Part shown: piece by piece, positions 1-7,788 of the stretch
Layout of the letters: each line of letters opens with the position of its first letter
How positions within the stretch are numbered: the first letter of the stretch is position 1
Assembly: GCA_019429125.1 (NCBI GenBank)
Contig: JAHYJO010000008.1
Coordinates: forward strand, 1-54,514
Source: Nanobdellati archaeon
Lineage (GTDB): Archaea > EX4484-52 > GLR71
Length of the DNA stretch: 54,514 nucleotides
Reading direction: 5' to 3'
Made by a program: the position numbers and the translations under genes
The notes under the pieces: generated by a model
Database searches by the model: none
Told to the model about the DNA's origin: nothing
Seen by the model: only the letters and a program-made list of their open reading frames with translations

Positions 1-351
1 AGCTGCATTCGTATCATATCAATTGTTGTGTTTATGTGCTCTTCAAAATGATATGAATCCAAATCAATTTGAATTTATACAATAAAAATAGTTTTTAATC
101 CCTAAAACGGGTTTTTGCCTAGCTTGTACTATGTTTTAAGTTCTAGATTCCATTGATTTTTATCAAAATAGTAATATATTTAATAAATAATTATGTGATA
201 AAATTGATTTTTTGATGAATTTGTTAATATTTTTGAAAATTTAATCCATTTAAAAAAATAGTATCCAGTTAAGGATTGAAAAATTGAGCTTAACTGGATG
301 AGCTCAAATACCTAGAACAAACAATATAAATACAAAAACATAATATAGTTC
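1..351. other. intergenic region at window start
   Basis: No credible gene is visible; short frames in all directions are broken by stops. The stretch is AT-rich. It holds one copy of a dispersed palindromic repeat (257-299) and ends with a TATA-like motif near 321-333 that probably drives the MEMO-family gene as a leaderless or nearly leaderless transcript. Confidence 0.6.
257..299 (+). repeat. palindromic dispersed repeat, copy A
   Basis: Positions 263-273 (atccagttaag) and 289-299 (cttaactggat) form a perfect 11-bp inverted repeat around a 15-nt loop. The whole 43-nt unit recurs in reverse orientation at 26831-26873 and in a diverged form at 11125-11161. It is preceded by aatagtatcc here, and the reverse complement of that follows copy C, so the repeat unit is larger than the hairpin. 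Confidence 0.75.
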
Positions 352-1182
352 ATGGCACGCGAACCTGTGGCTATTGGTTTTTATCCAGGAGATGCAAAAC
401 TCTTAAACCTTATGCTGGACAAACTATTTAAAAATACAGAAAAGACAGTCAAACAAAAAGTGACAGGACTGATTGCGCCTCACGCAGGATACTTGTACAG
501 CGGAAAGACCGCAGCAAAAACATATTCTCAGATTGAAAAAGAATACGACACAGTGATTCTCTTAGGTCCAGACCATACAGGCCTGGCAGAGACAGTATCT
601 ATCAGTACAGAAACCTGGATAACGCCTTTGGGTGAAATAGAGATAGACACTGCTCTTGCAGAAAAAATCATAAATAAATCAGACATAATAATTGAAGACA
701 ACACTGCCCAAACGTACGAGCACTCAATCGAAGTCCAACTACCATTTCTTCAATATAAACTAAAAAATCTAAAAATAATACCTATAATCATACCTACAAA
801 TAATACAGACCTTAACACACTCCAAAATGTAGCAGATACAATATCACAAGCGACAAAAGATAAAAACGTACTTTTCATCGCAAGCTCAGATTTCACTCAC
901 CTAGGCAAAGGCTACAATTTCGTTCCTGTTGAAAAAAACGAACTTGAATGGATAAGACATACAGACAAAGAAATAATCAAAAACATAACAGAACTTGACG
1001 AAATGCAGACATTAAACAAAGCTAAAAAGACAACCGTATGCGGTTCCATACCAATAGCATTACTTATAATGATAATGAAAAACAAAAATATTGAAAAAGG
1101 GGTCATAATTGATTACTCAACAAGCTATGATATCTCAAAAAACAAAAACGCAATTGTGAGCTATGGTGGAATCGTATTCTAA
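352..1182 (+). CDS. MEMO1 family protein
   Basis: A full-length member (276 aa) of the MEMO1 family. The family folds like class III extradiol dioxygenases, and its reaction in archaea is unknown. The family signatures are visible: IAPHAGY at residues 41-47, LGPDH at 71-75, the HSIEVQLPFL block near the middle, SSDFTHLG around residue 180, and a C-terminal Cys-Gly-Ser (CGSIPIALL) segment. The His and Asp residues match those that line the metal-like pocket of the fold. The ATG follows a TATA-like element by about 25 nt, which suggests a leaderless start. The next gene, a CoA-binding protein, starts 11 nt after the stop, so the two are probably co-transcribed. The radical SAM and AMMECR1 partners often found with this family are not here. 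Confidence 0.9.
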   Translation: MAREPVAIGFYPGDAKLLNLMLDKLFKNTEKTVKQKVTGLIAPHAGYLYSGKTAAKTYSQIEKEYDTVILLGPDHTGLAETVSISTETWITPLGEIEIDTALAEKIINKSDIIIEDNTAQTYEHSIEVQLPFLQYKLKNLKIIPIIIPTNNTDLNTLQNVADTISQATKDKNVLFIASSDFTHLGKGYNFVPVEKNELEWIRHTDKEIIKNITELDEMQTLNKAKKTTVCGSIPIALLIMIMKNKNIEKGVIIDYSTSYDISKNKNAIVSYGGIVF

Positions 1183-1193
1183 AGGTATTAAAT

Positions 1194-1571
1194 ATGAACA
1201 AGATACAAATGATAAACAAAGATTATATATATGCTCTTGTGGGCGCTTCAGCAGACCAAAACAAATATGGATTCAAAATTCTCAAAAACATGACTGATGC
1301 AGGATTCAAGATAACTCCCGTAAATCCAAAAAGTCAAGATATTCTAAATCTGAAAACATACAAATCAATTACAGATATCAAAGAAAAGATAGATGTTGTA
1401 ATCTTTGTTGTACCTCCAAACATTACAGAAAATATCCTAAAACAAGTACACACAACCAAAATTAATAATGTATGGTTCCAACCAGGAAGCGAAAATGAAA
1501 CCACATTAAAATATTGCAAAAAAAATAAGATAAATTATGTCAACAATCTTTGCATCATGGTTGAGAAATAA
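1194..1571 (+). CDS. CoA-binding domain protein (YccU-like)
   Basis: A small Rossmann-fold protein of 125 aa, the size of stand-alone CoA-binding proteins related to the N-terminal domain of succinyl-CoA synthetase alpha and ADP-forming acetyl-CoA synthetase. Seen in the sequence: the nucleotide-binding start IYALVGASADQNKYG (residues 12-26), KITPVNPK, the VVIFVVPPN strand-loop, and the late VWFQPGSEN motif that is typical of the family. It probably binds CoA or an acyl-CoA, but the physiological role of these short forms is not established. It lies 11 nt after the MEMO gene and ends convergently with pyrH, 12 nt away. Confidence 0.88.
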   Translation: MNKIQMINKDYIYALVGASADQNKYGFKILKNMTDAGFKITPVNPKSQDILNLKTYKSITDIKEKIDVVIFVVPPNITENILKQVHTTKINNVWFQPGSENETTLKYCKKNKINYVNNLCIMVEK

Positions 1572-1583
1572 AATACAAAAATC

Positions 1584-2270
1584 TCATTCACCCAAACTAA
1601 TTAAAGTACCTTTATATTCTCCAAGAACAGCCTGCAGAATCTCGTTTGGATTGGTCCCATCAATAACTAATAAATCAATATTCTCATCCTGCAATATATC
1701 AATCCCTGCAAGGTCAAACAATCCATATTTACCCGGTGCCTGCTCATTTTTAGAAATAATCTTCCTAAATTGATCAAAAGTAAGATTTTCAAATTTATTA
1801 GCATTGACATTCAATCGAGGATCAGAATCATAGACGCCAGAAACATCTGTCGCATTTATGACAATGTCAGCACCTATTGCCCGCGCAAGCTTTGCAGATA
1901 CACCATCTGTTGACTGCCCAGGAGCAATACCACCACAGACCACCACCTTATCACAATTATTAAATTGTTCAACAATATCGTCATAACTAATATTTATCTT
2001 AGTTTCAGCATAGTCACCTAAAGCCGACGCAAAAAGAGCAGCATTAGCCCATGTCAACTTTATAGCGACATAATCCTTATCAAAATCCGATGCATTAAAA
2101 CCATCTGCAACGTTAATATAATCTCTCGCAATCTTACCACCGCCGACAACAACTATTAGCTTATGGCCTTTATCAGAAATTGCTTTTATGACTTCTGCAT
2201 ACCTGACAAAATTATCAGAAGAAAAAATACCAGTCAGAAGTGATCCACCAAGTGAAAGCACAATTCTCAT
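1584..2270 (-). CDS. pyrH: UMP kinase (archaeal type)
   Basis: Amino-acid-kinase-family UMP kinase of 228 aa, which phosphorylates UMP to UDP with ATP in cytoplasmic pyrimidine synthesis. The protein begins directly with the phosphate-binding strand and glycine loop VLSLGGSLL (residues 4-12), followed by VVVGGGKIARDYI (about 40-52), GGIAPGQSTDGVSA (UMP contact region) and the C-terminal nucleotide-binding part INATDVSGVYDSDPR. The length matches archaeal PyrH, which is shorter than the bacterial enzyme. The initiating ATG is the only plausible start because the first beta strand follows at once. It is divergent from the phosphoesterase gene, with a short shared promoter region. Confidence 0.95.
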   Translation of the reverse strand: MRIVLSLGGSLLTGIFSSDNFVRYAEVIKAISDKGHKLIVVVGGGKIARDYINVADGFNASDFDKDYVAIKLTWANAALFASALGDYAETKINISYDDIVEQFNNCDKVVVCGGIAPGQSTDGVSAKLARAIGADIVINATDVSGVYDSDPRLNVNANKFENLTFDQFRKIISKNEQAPGKYGLFDLAGIDILQDENIDLLVIDGTNPNEILQAVLGEYKGTLISLGE

Positions 2271-2356
2271 AAACTAACAATTATATCCTTACATTTAAAT
2301 AGCTTCAAACTTTGCAGATGTTAACTATAAAAGACTACACAAACAAATATATCCCT

Positions 2357-3199
2357 ATGAAAATCTTATGCATCTCAGACTTTCACGGAAAGTTTCCAAA
2401 CAAACTATATTCTTTTGCAAAAGAAGAAAAACCAGACCTAGTTCTTGTAGCCGGAGACTTATCTGAATCAGACGCATTTAGAGACCTCCAGTTCAAAAAT
2501 TGGAACAAACTAAAATCAGGTGAAACAATAGAGACTATCATAGGAAAAAGAAAATTCAAGCAACTCTTACAATCCTCCGCTGAAAGCGTAACAAACATAT
2601 TCACGAAACTTGAAAAATTAGATGTGCCAGTAATAATAATTATAGGCAACGCAGACCACACCACCCAATCACTTTCAACATACGGTCTTGAAAAGTCAGG
2701 AATTGATCACCTAGCACTTAATTTTGAAAACATAATATTAGTAGACCGAACATTCATAGAAATAGACAATCTAGCAATAGTAGCCCACGGCGGATATAGA
2801 GGCGTTAAATCACGAAAAAGCCACAAAGAAGGAGACTCATTAAAATACGCAACACACAAGACACAATACAAAAAAGACCTTAAAAGCCTGTTCAAGAACA
2901 TGAAAGATAAAACACAAACAATATTTCTAACACACGACGTACCATTCAATACTGAAATGGACCTTGTCAATTTAGAGACCTCGCCAATGAACGGAAAACA
3001 CGTAGGCGATGATGTATATCGCGCATCAATCGAAAAATACAAACCGGCTATAAACATCTGCGGGCACATGCACGAGAACCAGGGCAAAGAAATAATAAAA
3101 GACACAATTGTCGCAAACTGCGGTTACGGTCACGACGGCGAATGTTGCATAGTCAATATGAAAGACAAAAAGACCTCAGTCAAGTTCTATAAGTTGTGA
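2357..3199 (+). CDS. calcineurin-like metallophosphoesterase
   Basis: Cytoplasmic metallophosphoesterase with the full metal-ligand set in order: ISDFHG (D-x-H), LVAGDLS (GD), IIGNADH (GNxxH form), VAHGG, FLTHDVP, and ICGHMHEN near the C-terminus (GHxH). The binuclear metal centre should therefore be intact, but the substrate cannot be inferred. I chose the ATG at 2357 because residues 2-9 then form the first strand and catalytic motif. An upstream TTG (2312) or ATG (2318) would add 13-15 residues, but a TATA-like element near 2288-2303 would place the transcript start at about 2320. It stands alone between divergent pyrH and a convergent U32 gene. Confidence 0.85.
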   Translation: MKILCISDFHGKFPNKLYSFAKEEKPDLVLVAGDLSESDAFRDLQFKNWNKLKSGETIETIIGKRKFKQLLQSSAESVTNIFTKLEKLDVPVIIIIGNADHTTQSLSTYGLEKSGIDHLALNFENIILVDRTFIEIDNLAIVAHGGYRGVKSRKSHKEGDSLKYATHKTQYKKDLKSLFKNMKDKTQTIFLTHDVPFNTEMDLVNLETSPMNGKHVGDDVYRASIEKYKPAINICGHMHENQGKEIIKDTIVANCGYGHDGECCIVNMKDKKTSVKFYKL

Positions 3200-3203
3200 A
3201 AAT

Positions 3204-4415
3204 TCAAGCCCCAACAATCTTATAAACAACATCATTATCTCTCACTCGTTCCTTAACCTTAAGCCCGATAAGAGTCCCTTTCTTTGCGCCACCAACACAA
3301 ACATCATCAACAAAAATAGACTCCACGTCCTGCCTAAAATATGTAGTCTTGCCGACAATCATCAGCTTATCACTGACTTTAAGACCTGAATTGTTAAGAG
3401 CTACAACCGCAACCCCCGGTTTAAGATAATAATGCTTGACCACACCTACAGCTTTTCTTTTTTCTTTAGCCATATTGTCACTGTAATCATAATTGAATCC
3501 GTCCCGAGTAGGCGTTGCAAAATAAAAACCTGTCGAGAACCCGCGATTATATACGTCAGCCAATTCTTTCTTCCAAACCGAAACTTTATCTTTATCAAAA
3601 TCCCCAGAAACACAGGCATCAATCGCCTCGCGATAACAACGAGATACAGTCTCAATATACTTCTCGTCACGAAGCCTACCCTCAATCTTAAAAGAATCAA
3701 TACCTGCCTTAATCAATTCAGGCACATAATCAATCATGCACATATCTTTTGCACTCATAAGATACTTGCCGTCACAGACAATCTCATTTTTTTCATCATC
3801 AACAAGCGTCCATCCTTTCCTACACGGTTGCGCACATGTCCCGCAATTGGCCGACATGCCGTAAAGATAAGATGACAGATAACATCGCCCCGACACAGAG
3901 ACACACATCGCCCCATGCACAAAAGTCTCAACCTCGACATCAACCTTTTTCTTAATCTCGGCAATGTATTTAAGATTCATCTCACGGGCAAGTATAACCC
4001 GTTCAGCGCCCAAACTCTTATAGAATTCAACAGTCTTCCAGTTAGAGATGTTAGCCTGCGTAGAGACATGAAAAGATACCTCGTTCTCTTTACAAATAGC
4101 AATAACCGCAAGATCCCAGGTAATGATAGCATCAACTTGCGCATCCTTAGCTTTTTTAATCACATCTTCAGCAACTTTAATGTCATGGTTATAGATTATC
4201 GCATTTACAGTCAAGTATGCCTTAAGCCCTGCTTTATGCACAGAAGAAACAATACTTTTAATGTTGCGTAAAGTTATGTCTTTATTCCTTGAGCGCATAT
4301 TCAATTTGCCACAAGAAAAATAAACAGCATCCGCATATTTTGCGCAGGCCTTAAGCCCTGCAAGATTCTTGATAGGAACTAAAAGTTCTGGTTTGCGAAT
4401 ATTTTTAATAGACAT
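3204..4415 (-). CDS. peptidase U32 family protein (RNA-hydroxylation type)
   Basis: A 403-aa member of the U32 family. Despite the name, characterised members (TrhP, RlhA, UbiU/V) act in prephenate-dependent or O2-independent hydroxylation, often of RNA, and many carry a 4Fe-4S cluster. Seen: ELLVPIKNLAGLKACAK at the N-terminus, a TIM-barrel-like repeat with FHVSTQANISN, the family signature ETFVHGAMCVSVSGRCYLSS, and a cysteine group NCGTCAQPCRKGW that can ligate a cluster. The C-terminal part has a small beta domain ending in a KVKERVRDNDVV segment. Hydroxylation of tRNA or rRNA is the likelier role; proteolysis is unlikely. It is convergent with the phosphoesterase. Confidence 0.85.
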   Translation of the reverse strand: MSIKNIRKPELLVPIKNLAGLKACAKYADAVYFSCGKLNMRSRNKDITLRNIKSIVSSVHKAGLKAYLTVNAIIYNHDIKVAEDVIKKAKDAQVDAIITWDLAVIAICKENEVSFHVSTQANISNWKTVEFYKSLGAERVILAREMNLKYIAEIKKKVDVEVETFVHGAMCVSVSGRCYLSSYLYGMSANCGTCAQPCRKGWTLVDDEKNEIVCDGKYLMSAKDMCMIDYVPELIKAGIDSFKIEGRLRDEKYIETVSRCYREAIDACVSGDFDKDKVSVWKKELADVYNRGFSTGFYFATPTRDGFNYDYSDNMAKEKRKAVGVVKHYYLKPGVAVVALNNSGLKVSDKLMIVGKTTYFRQDVESIFVDDVCVGGAKKGTLIGLKVKERVRDNDVVYKIVGA

Positions 4416-4469
4416 AATTCATATTTCACGCATAACTTTAAGAAATTAAACATCTTTAAGACACATAAT

Positions 4470-5594
4470 ATGGAAACTATCACAGAAGGCAAGATAACCA
4501 TAGAAATACCAAAAGGAAACATAAGAAAGAAAGACCCAGTCTTCTACAACCCGGAAATGAAACTAAACAGAGACATATCAATTCTTGCAGTAAAAATCTT
4601 CAAAGACATGGCAAAAAGAAAGATTACAGTAGCCGACGCCCTATCCTCCTCAGGAATAAGAACATTACGCATTGCAAAAGAGTGCGCAAACATAGAAAAG
4701 GTCATGATAAATGACATGAACCCGACAGCAATCGCACTTGCCAAAAAGACAGCCAAAGACAACGACATCAACAATGCAGAATTCTCAATTGAAGACGCAA
4801 ACGTATTTCTCTCAAAAAACAAAAACCACCTTGATTACATAGACATTGACCCTTTCGGATCACCCATATACTTTCTTGACTCCTGTGCAAGAGCAGCATC
4901 AGGAAAATCACTAATTGGTGTAACTGCAACAGACACCGCACCACTGTCTGGCACATACCCAAAGACATGCATAAGACGATACGGCGCAGTGCCATTACGA
5001 GAAGATATCAAACACGAAATTGGACTCCGGATACTTATAGCAAGCATAGTGCGCGCATTCTCAAGACACAACAAATCATTTGTACCTTTAATCACATACT
5101 CAAAGATACATTATTTCAGAATTATGGGTATATCAACATCAAGCACAAGCCTGGCAGGAAAATCAGCAGAAACAGTAGGATATGCGCATTACTGCAAAAA
5201 CTGTGGCAACAGAATGTTGTCAAAAGATATAGAAGATAAAACTTGCGCAATCTGCAACAAAGACTTAACAATAGCCGGACCTTTATGGACAGGTCCGATA
5301 AATTCACCCTTATTCATAAACAAAATGATAAAAGAAAACGACTTTGACGATAAAAAATTAACCGAATTCCTAGAGCTTCTTAAAAAAGAATCACACATAA
5401 CACAGCCTTTCTACGACCTGCACCAGATTTGCAAGAAAAACCATCTTGAAATCCCAAAAAGAGAAAAACTGTTTGAAGAATTGAAAAATCAAGGTTACAA
5501 GGCAGAAAAAACACATCACGAACCGACTGGGTTCAAAAGTGATGTGGAATATGAAAAATTATTAGAAATCATTAAAAAAAGATTAAAAAAATAA
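4470..5594 (+). CDS. trm1: tRNA (guanine(26)-N(2))-dimethyltransferase Trm1
   Basis: SAM-dependent methyltransferase that forms m2,2G at position 26 of tRNA. The 374-aa length fits archaeal Trm1. The N-terminal segment EGKITIEIPKGN and KKDPVFYNPEMKLNRD are family hallmarks. A Rossmann methyltransferase fold follows with DALSSSGIRTLRIA (SAM loop) and the catalytic motif DIDPFGSP. The C-terminal part carries a four-cysteine zinc site (YCKNCG ... CAICNK) and the TGPLW-like segment (AGPLWTGPI) typical of the family. It appears to be a single-gene unit; it is divergent from the U32 gene and converges on two tiny minus-strand ORFs. Confidence 0.95.
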   Translation: METITEGKITIEIPKGNIRKKDPVFYNPEMKLNRDISILAVKIFKDMAKRKITVADALSSSGIRTLRIAKECANIEKVMINDMNPTAIALAKKTAKDNDINNAEFSIEDANVFLSKNKNHLDYIDIDPFGSPIYFLDSCARAASGKSLIGVTATDTAPLSGTYPKTCIRRYGAVPLREDIKHEIGLRILIASIVRAFSRHNKSFVPLITYSKIHYFRIMGISTSSTSLAGKSAETVGYAHYCKNCGNRMLSKDIEDKTCAICNKDLTIAGPLWTGPINSPLFINKMIKENDFDDKKLTEFLELLKKESHITQPFYDLHQICKKNHLEIPKREKLFEELKNQGYKAEKTHHEPTGFKSDVEYEKLLEIIKKRLKK

Positions 5595-5598
5595 AAAC

Positions 5599-5727
5599 CT
5601 ATTTCTTCCAAATCTTATCAATTGTCCCTTCATTAAGCCTTTTAATGATGTGTTTTATCTTATCATCTTCAACCTTACTGGAAAGAGCTTCAATATCTCT
5701 CTTGATAATATCAAAAATATCAGTCAT
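5599..5727 (-). CDS. small hypothetical protein (42 aa)
   Basis: A short ORF, MTDIFDIIKRDIEALSSKVE at its start, that is almost wholly helical and charged and ends KIWKK. It lies 14 nt downstream of another tiny gene on the same strand, which supports co-transcription. I recognise no family. It is too short for composition to prove coding, but the clean ATG, the amphipathic helix pattern and the tandem arrangement favour a real microprotein. Confidence 0.45.
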   Translation of the reverse strand: MTDIFDIIKRDIEALSSKVEDDKIKHIIKRLNEGTIDKIWKK

Positions 5728-5741
5728 AATAATCACAAACC

Positions 5742-5942
5742 TCAAGCAGCGTATTTACCATTATTTGTACTTTTGACTTTCTCAAAAATACTCTGGTTCA
5801 AATACTTTTTCTGCGCATGCATCTTAGCATAGCTAAAACTAGGATCATGAAAACGCATAATCTTTTCAAGCCTTTTAAGTTCCCTAAAGTTACCCGCTTC
5901 TCGAGCAATCCTGAGCATTGTCTTAATCTGAATTTCATCCAT
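5742..5942 (-). CDS. small basic helical protein (66 aa)
   Basis: Hypothetical protein starting MDEIQIKTMLRIAREAGNF and rich in Arg and Lys (RELKRLEKIM, AQKKYLNQSIFEKVK). It is predicted to be mostly helical. No known domain is recognised; the basic charge would be compatible with nucleic-acid binding, but that is inference only. I chose the internal ATG at 5942 rather than the upstream one because MII precedes a second Met and the spacing to the upstream A/T-rich promoter is better. It probably forms a two-gene unit with the 42-aa ORF downstream. Confidence 0.55.
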   Translation of the reverse strand: MDEIQIKTMLRIAREAGNFRELKRLEKIMRFHDPSFSYAKMHAQKKYLNQSIFEKVKSTNNGKYAA

Positions 5943-6091
5943 AATTATCAATCCGTTAAGTTACTCTTTTAAAGTAACTACAAGTATATAGTACTTCAGA
6001 GTTTATAAAGTTTTCGCGTTTTAACACACATTAGTGACAAAATACACAAATTAATCATAATTTATAACTTTTACAACACATAATGATTATT

Positions 6092-7699
6092 ATGCTCAAA
6101 GAAAAAGTAAAAAACGCGCCAAAACAACCAGGAATCTATCTGATGAAAGATAAAGACAAAAACGTAATCTACATAGGTAAAGCCAAAAACATAAGAAACA
6201 GGATAAAATCATACTTTTCAGAGACACAAAAAGACCCAAAAACCGAAAAGATGACATCCTTAATCGCAGATATAGATTTTATCATCACAAATACAGAAAA
6301 GGAAGCGCTCATCCTTGAAGCAGAACTCGTAAGAAAAAACAGACCCAAATATAACATTGAACTTAAAGACGACAAGGCCTACCCATACATCACAATTACT
6401 ACCTCAGACATTTACCCAAGAATAATCATATCACGCCGAAAACTATCAAAAGATGACATCCATTTCGGTCCATATACCAATTCAGTCATAAGCCAGATAC
6501 ATTTAATCCGTAACATATTCCGAATCAGAGACTGCAGACCAAAAACACTTCCGAAAAAGGTATGCTTAAGCTATCACATGAAACGGTGCATTGGTCCCTG
6601 TGAGAACCATACCTCACAAAAAGATTACCTAGCATCAATTGACCTTGCGATACGTTTCCTTAAAGGTGACACAAAAGATGTGATAAAAGATATTGAAAAC
6701 AATATGAAGACCACCTCCAAAAACCATGACTTTGAATCTGCAGCCATATATAGAGATCAACTAACACAATTAAGACCTCTTTCAGATAAGCAGACAATAA
6801 TTCTAAAAAATAATAACGACATAGACATAATCGGCCACCACACTGAAAAAGAAAAAATCGTCTTTAATATACTAATAATAAGAAACGGCACCTTAACCGC
6901 CAGCAGACACTACATCTTCAACAATATATCAACAGAAGAAGAAATGCTTGAAAGCTTCATCCAACAATACTATTTCAGGCACAATGAATCTATACCTAAA
7001 GAGATATTATTACCATACAAACTAAAAGAAAAAGAACTTATAGAAGAATGGTTATCCGACATAAAAGAACAAAAAGTAACAATACACACACCACAAAAAG
7101 GCGAAAAACTAAAACTGATAGAGATGTCAAACAAAAACGCAAAAGAAGCCTATATCAACAACATTGCACAAGACTTAGAGATAACAGCCAGAATAGAGAC
7201 ACTAAAAACAGAACTAAATCTAGAAACAACTCCAAAGATAATAGAAGGTTTTGACATATCAACAATAGGCGGCAACTATTCAGTCGGGTCCATGGTCCAG
7301 TTCAAAGACGGAAAACCAAACAAGAAAAACTACAGGCGCTTCAAGATTAAGACCATTGAAGGGATTGACGATTTCGCCATGATGCGCGAAGTAATAGAGC
7401 GCAGATACAAGCGCATAAAAGACGAAAACACGCCCATGCCAGACTTAATCCTTGTTGACGGTGGCAAAGGTCAGTTGAACATCACCCTTAAAGTCTTCAA
7501 AGAATTAGATATAAGAAACCAGCCAATAATATCACTTGCAAAGCGCGAGGAAGAGATCTACCTGCCGAACAGGTCAAACCCGATAGTCCTTGAAAAAGAC
7601 TCAAAAGCGCTCCTTCTGTTAAGACACATAAGAGATGAATCCCACAGATTTGCAATTGGATACCATAAATTGTTGAGAAATAAAGATTTTGTGAAATGA
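6092..7699 (+). CDS. uvrC: excinuclease ABC subunit C, short form
   Basis: UvrC makes the dual incision in nucleotide excision repair. The domains are in order: GIY-YIG nuclease at the N-terminus (PGIYLMKDKDKNVIYIGKAK), a cysteine region (CRPKTLPKKVCLSYHMKRC), a UVR UvrB-binding segment (YRDQLTQL region) and the RNase H-like endonuclease domain (EGFDISTIGGNYSVGSMV, LILVDGGKGQLN). At about 535 aa it is shorter than typical UvrC (about 600). It stops just after SHRFAIGYHKLLR, where the C-terminal tandem helix-hairpin-helix domain normally begins, so that DNA-binding domain is missing. UvrC is of bacterial origin in archaea; UvrA and UvrB are not in this window. Confidence 0.93.
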   Translation: MLKEKVKNAPKQPGIYLMKDKDKNVIYIGKAKNIRNRIKSYFSETQKDPKTEKMTSLIADIDFIITNTEKEALILEAELVRKNRPKYNIELKDDKAYPYITITTSDIYPRIIISRRKLSKDDIHFGPYTNSVISQIHLIRNIFRIRDCRPKTLPKKVCLSYHMKRCIGPCENHTSQKDYLASIDLAIRFLKGDTKDVIKDIENNMKTTSKNHDFESAAIYRDQLTQLRPLSDKQTIILKNNNDIDIIGHHTEKEKIVFNILIIRNGTLTASRHYIFNNISTEEEMLESFIQQYYFRHNESIPKEILLPYKLKEKELIEEWLSDIKEQKVTIHTPQKGEKLKLIEMSNKNAKEAYINNIAQDLEITARIETLKTELNLETTPKIIEGFDISTIGGNYSVGSMVQFKDGKPNKKNYRRFKIKTIEGIDDFAMMREVIERRYKRIKDENTPMPDLILVDGGKGQLNITLKVFKELDIRNQPIISLAKREEEIYLPNRSNPIVLEKDSKALLLLRHIRDESHRFAIGYHKLLRNKDFVK

Positions 7700-7737
7700 T
7701 TATAATTTAGTGTACCAACGCACAACCAACATACCTC

Positions 7738-7750
7738 ACATTTTATATAA
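7738..7750 (+). promoter_or_regulatory. TATA box of serS
   Basis: The motif ttttatataaat lies about 40 nt upstream of the chosen serS ATG. With the usual 25-nt spacing in archaea, transcription would start near 7770 and give a leader of about 20 nt. Confidence 0.5.
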
Positions 7751-7788
7751 ATTCCCCCTCAAATAACAAACAGTATTCGGTGTTATCT

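Noticed and set aside
1537-1773. 78-aa plus-strand ORF overlapping pyrH
   Set aside because: It is antisense to a clear UMP kinase, has no promoter or ribosome site and no recognisable motif.
3432-3875. 147-aa plus-strand ORF inside the U32 gene
   Set aside because: Shadow frame of a well-supported minus-strand gene; Cys and Phe-rich antisense composition.
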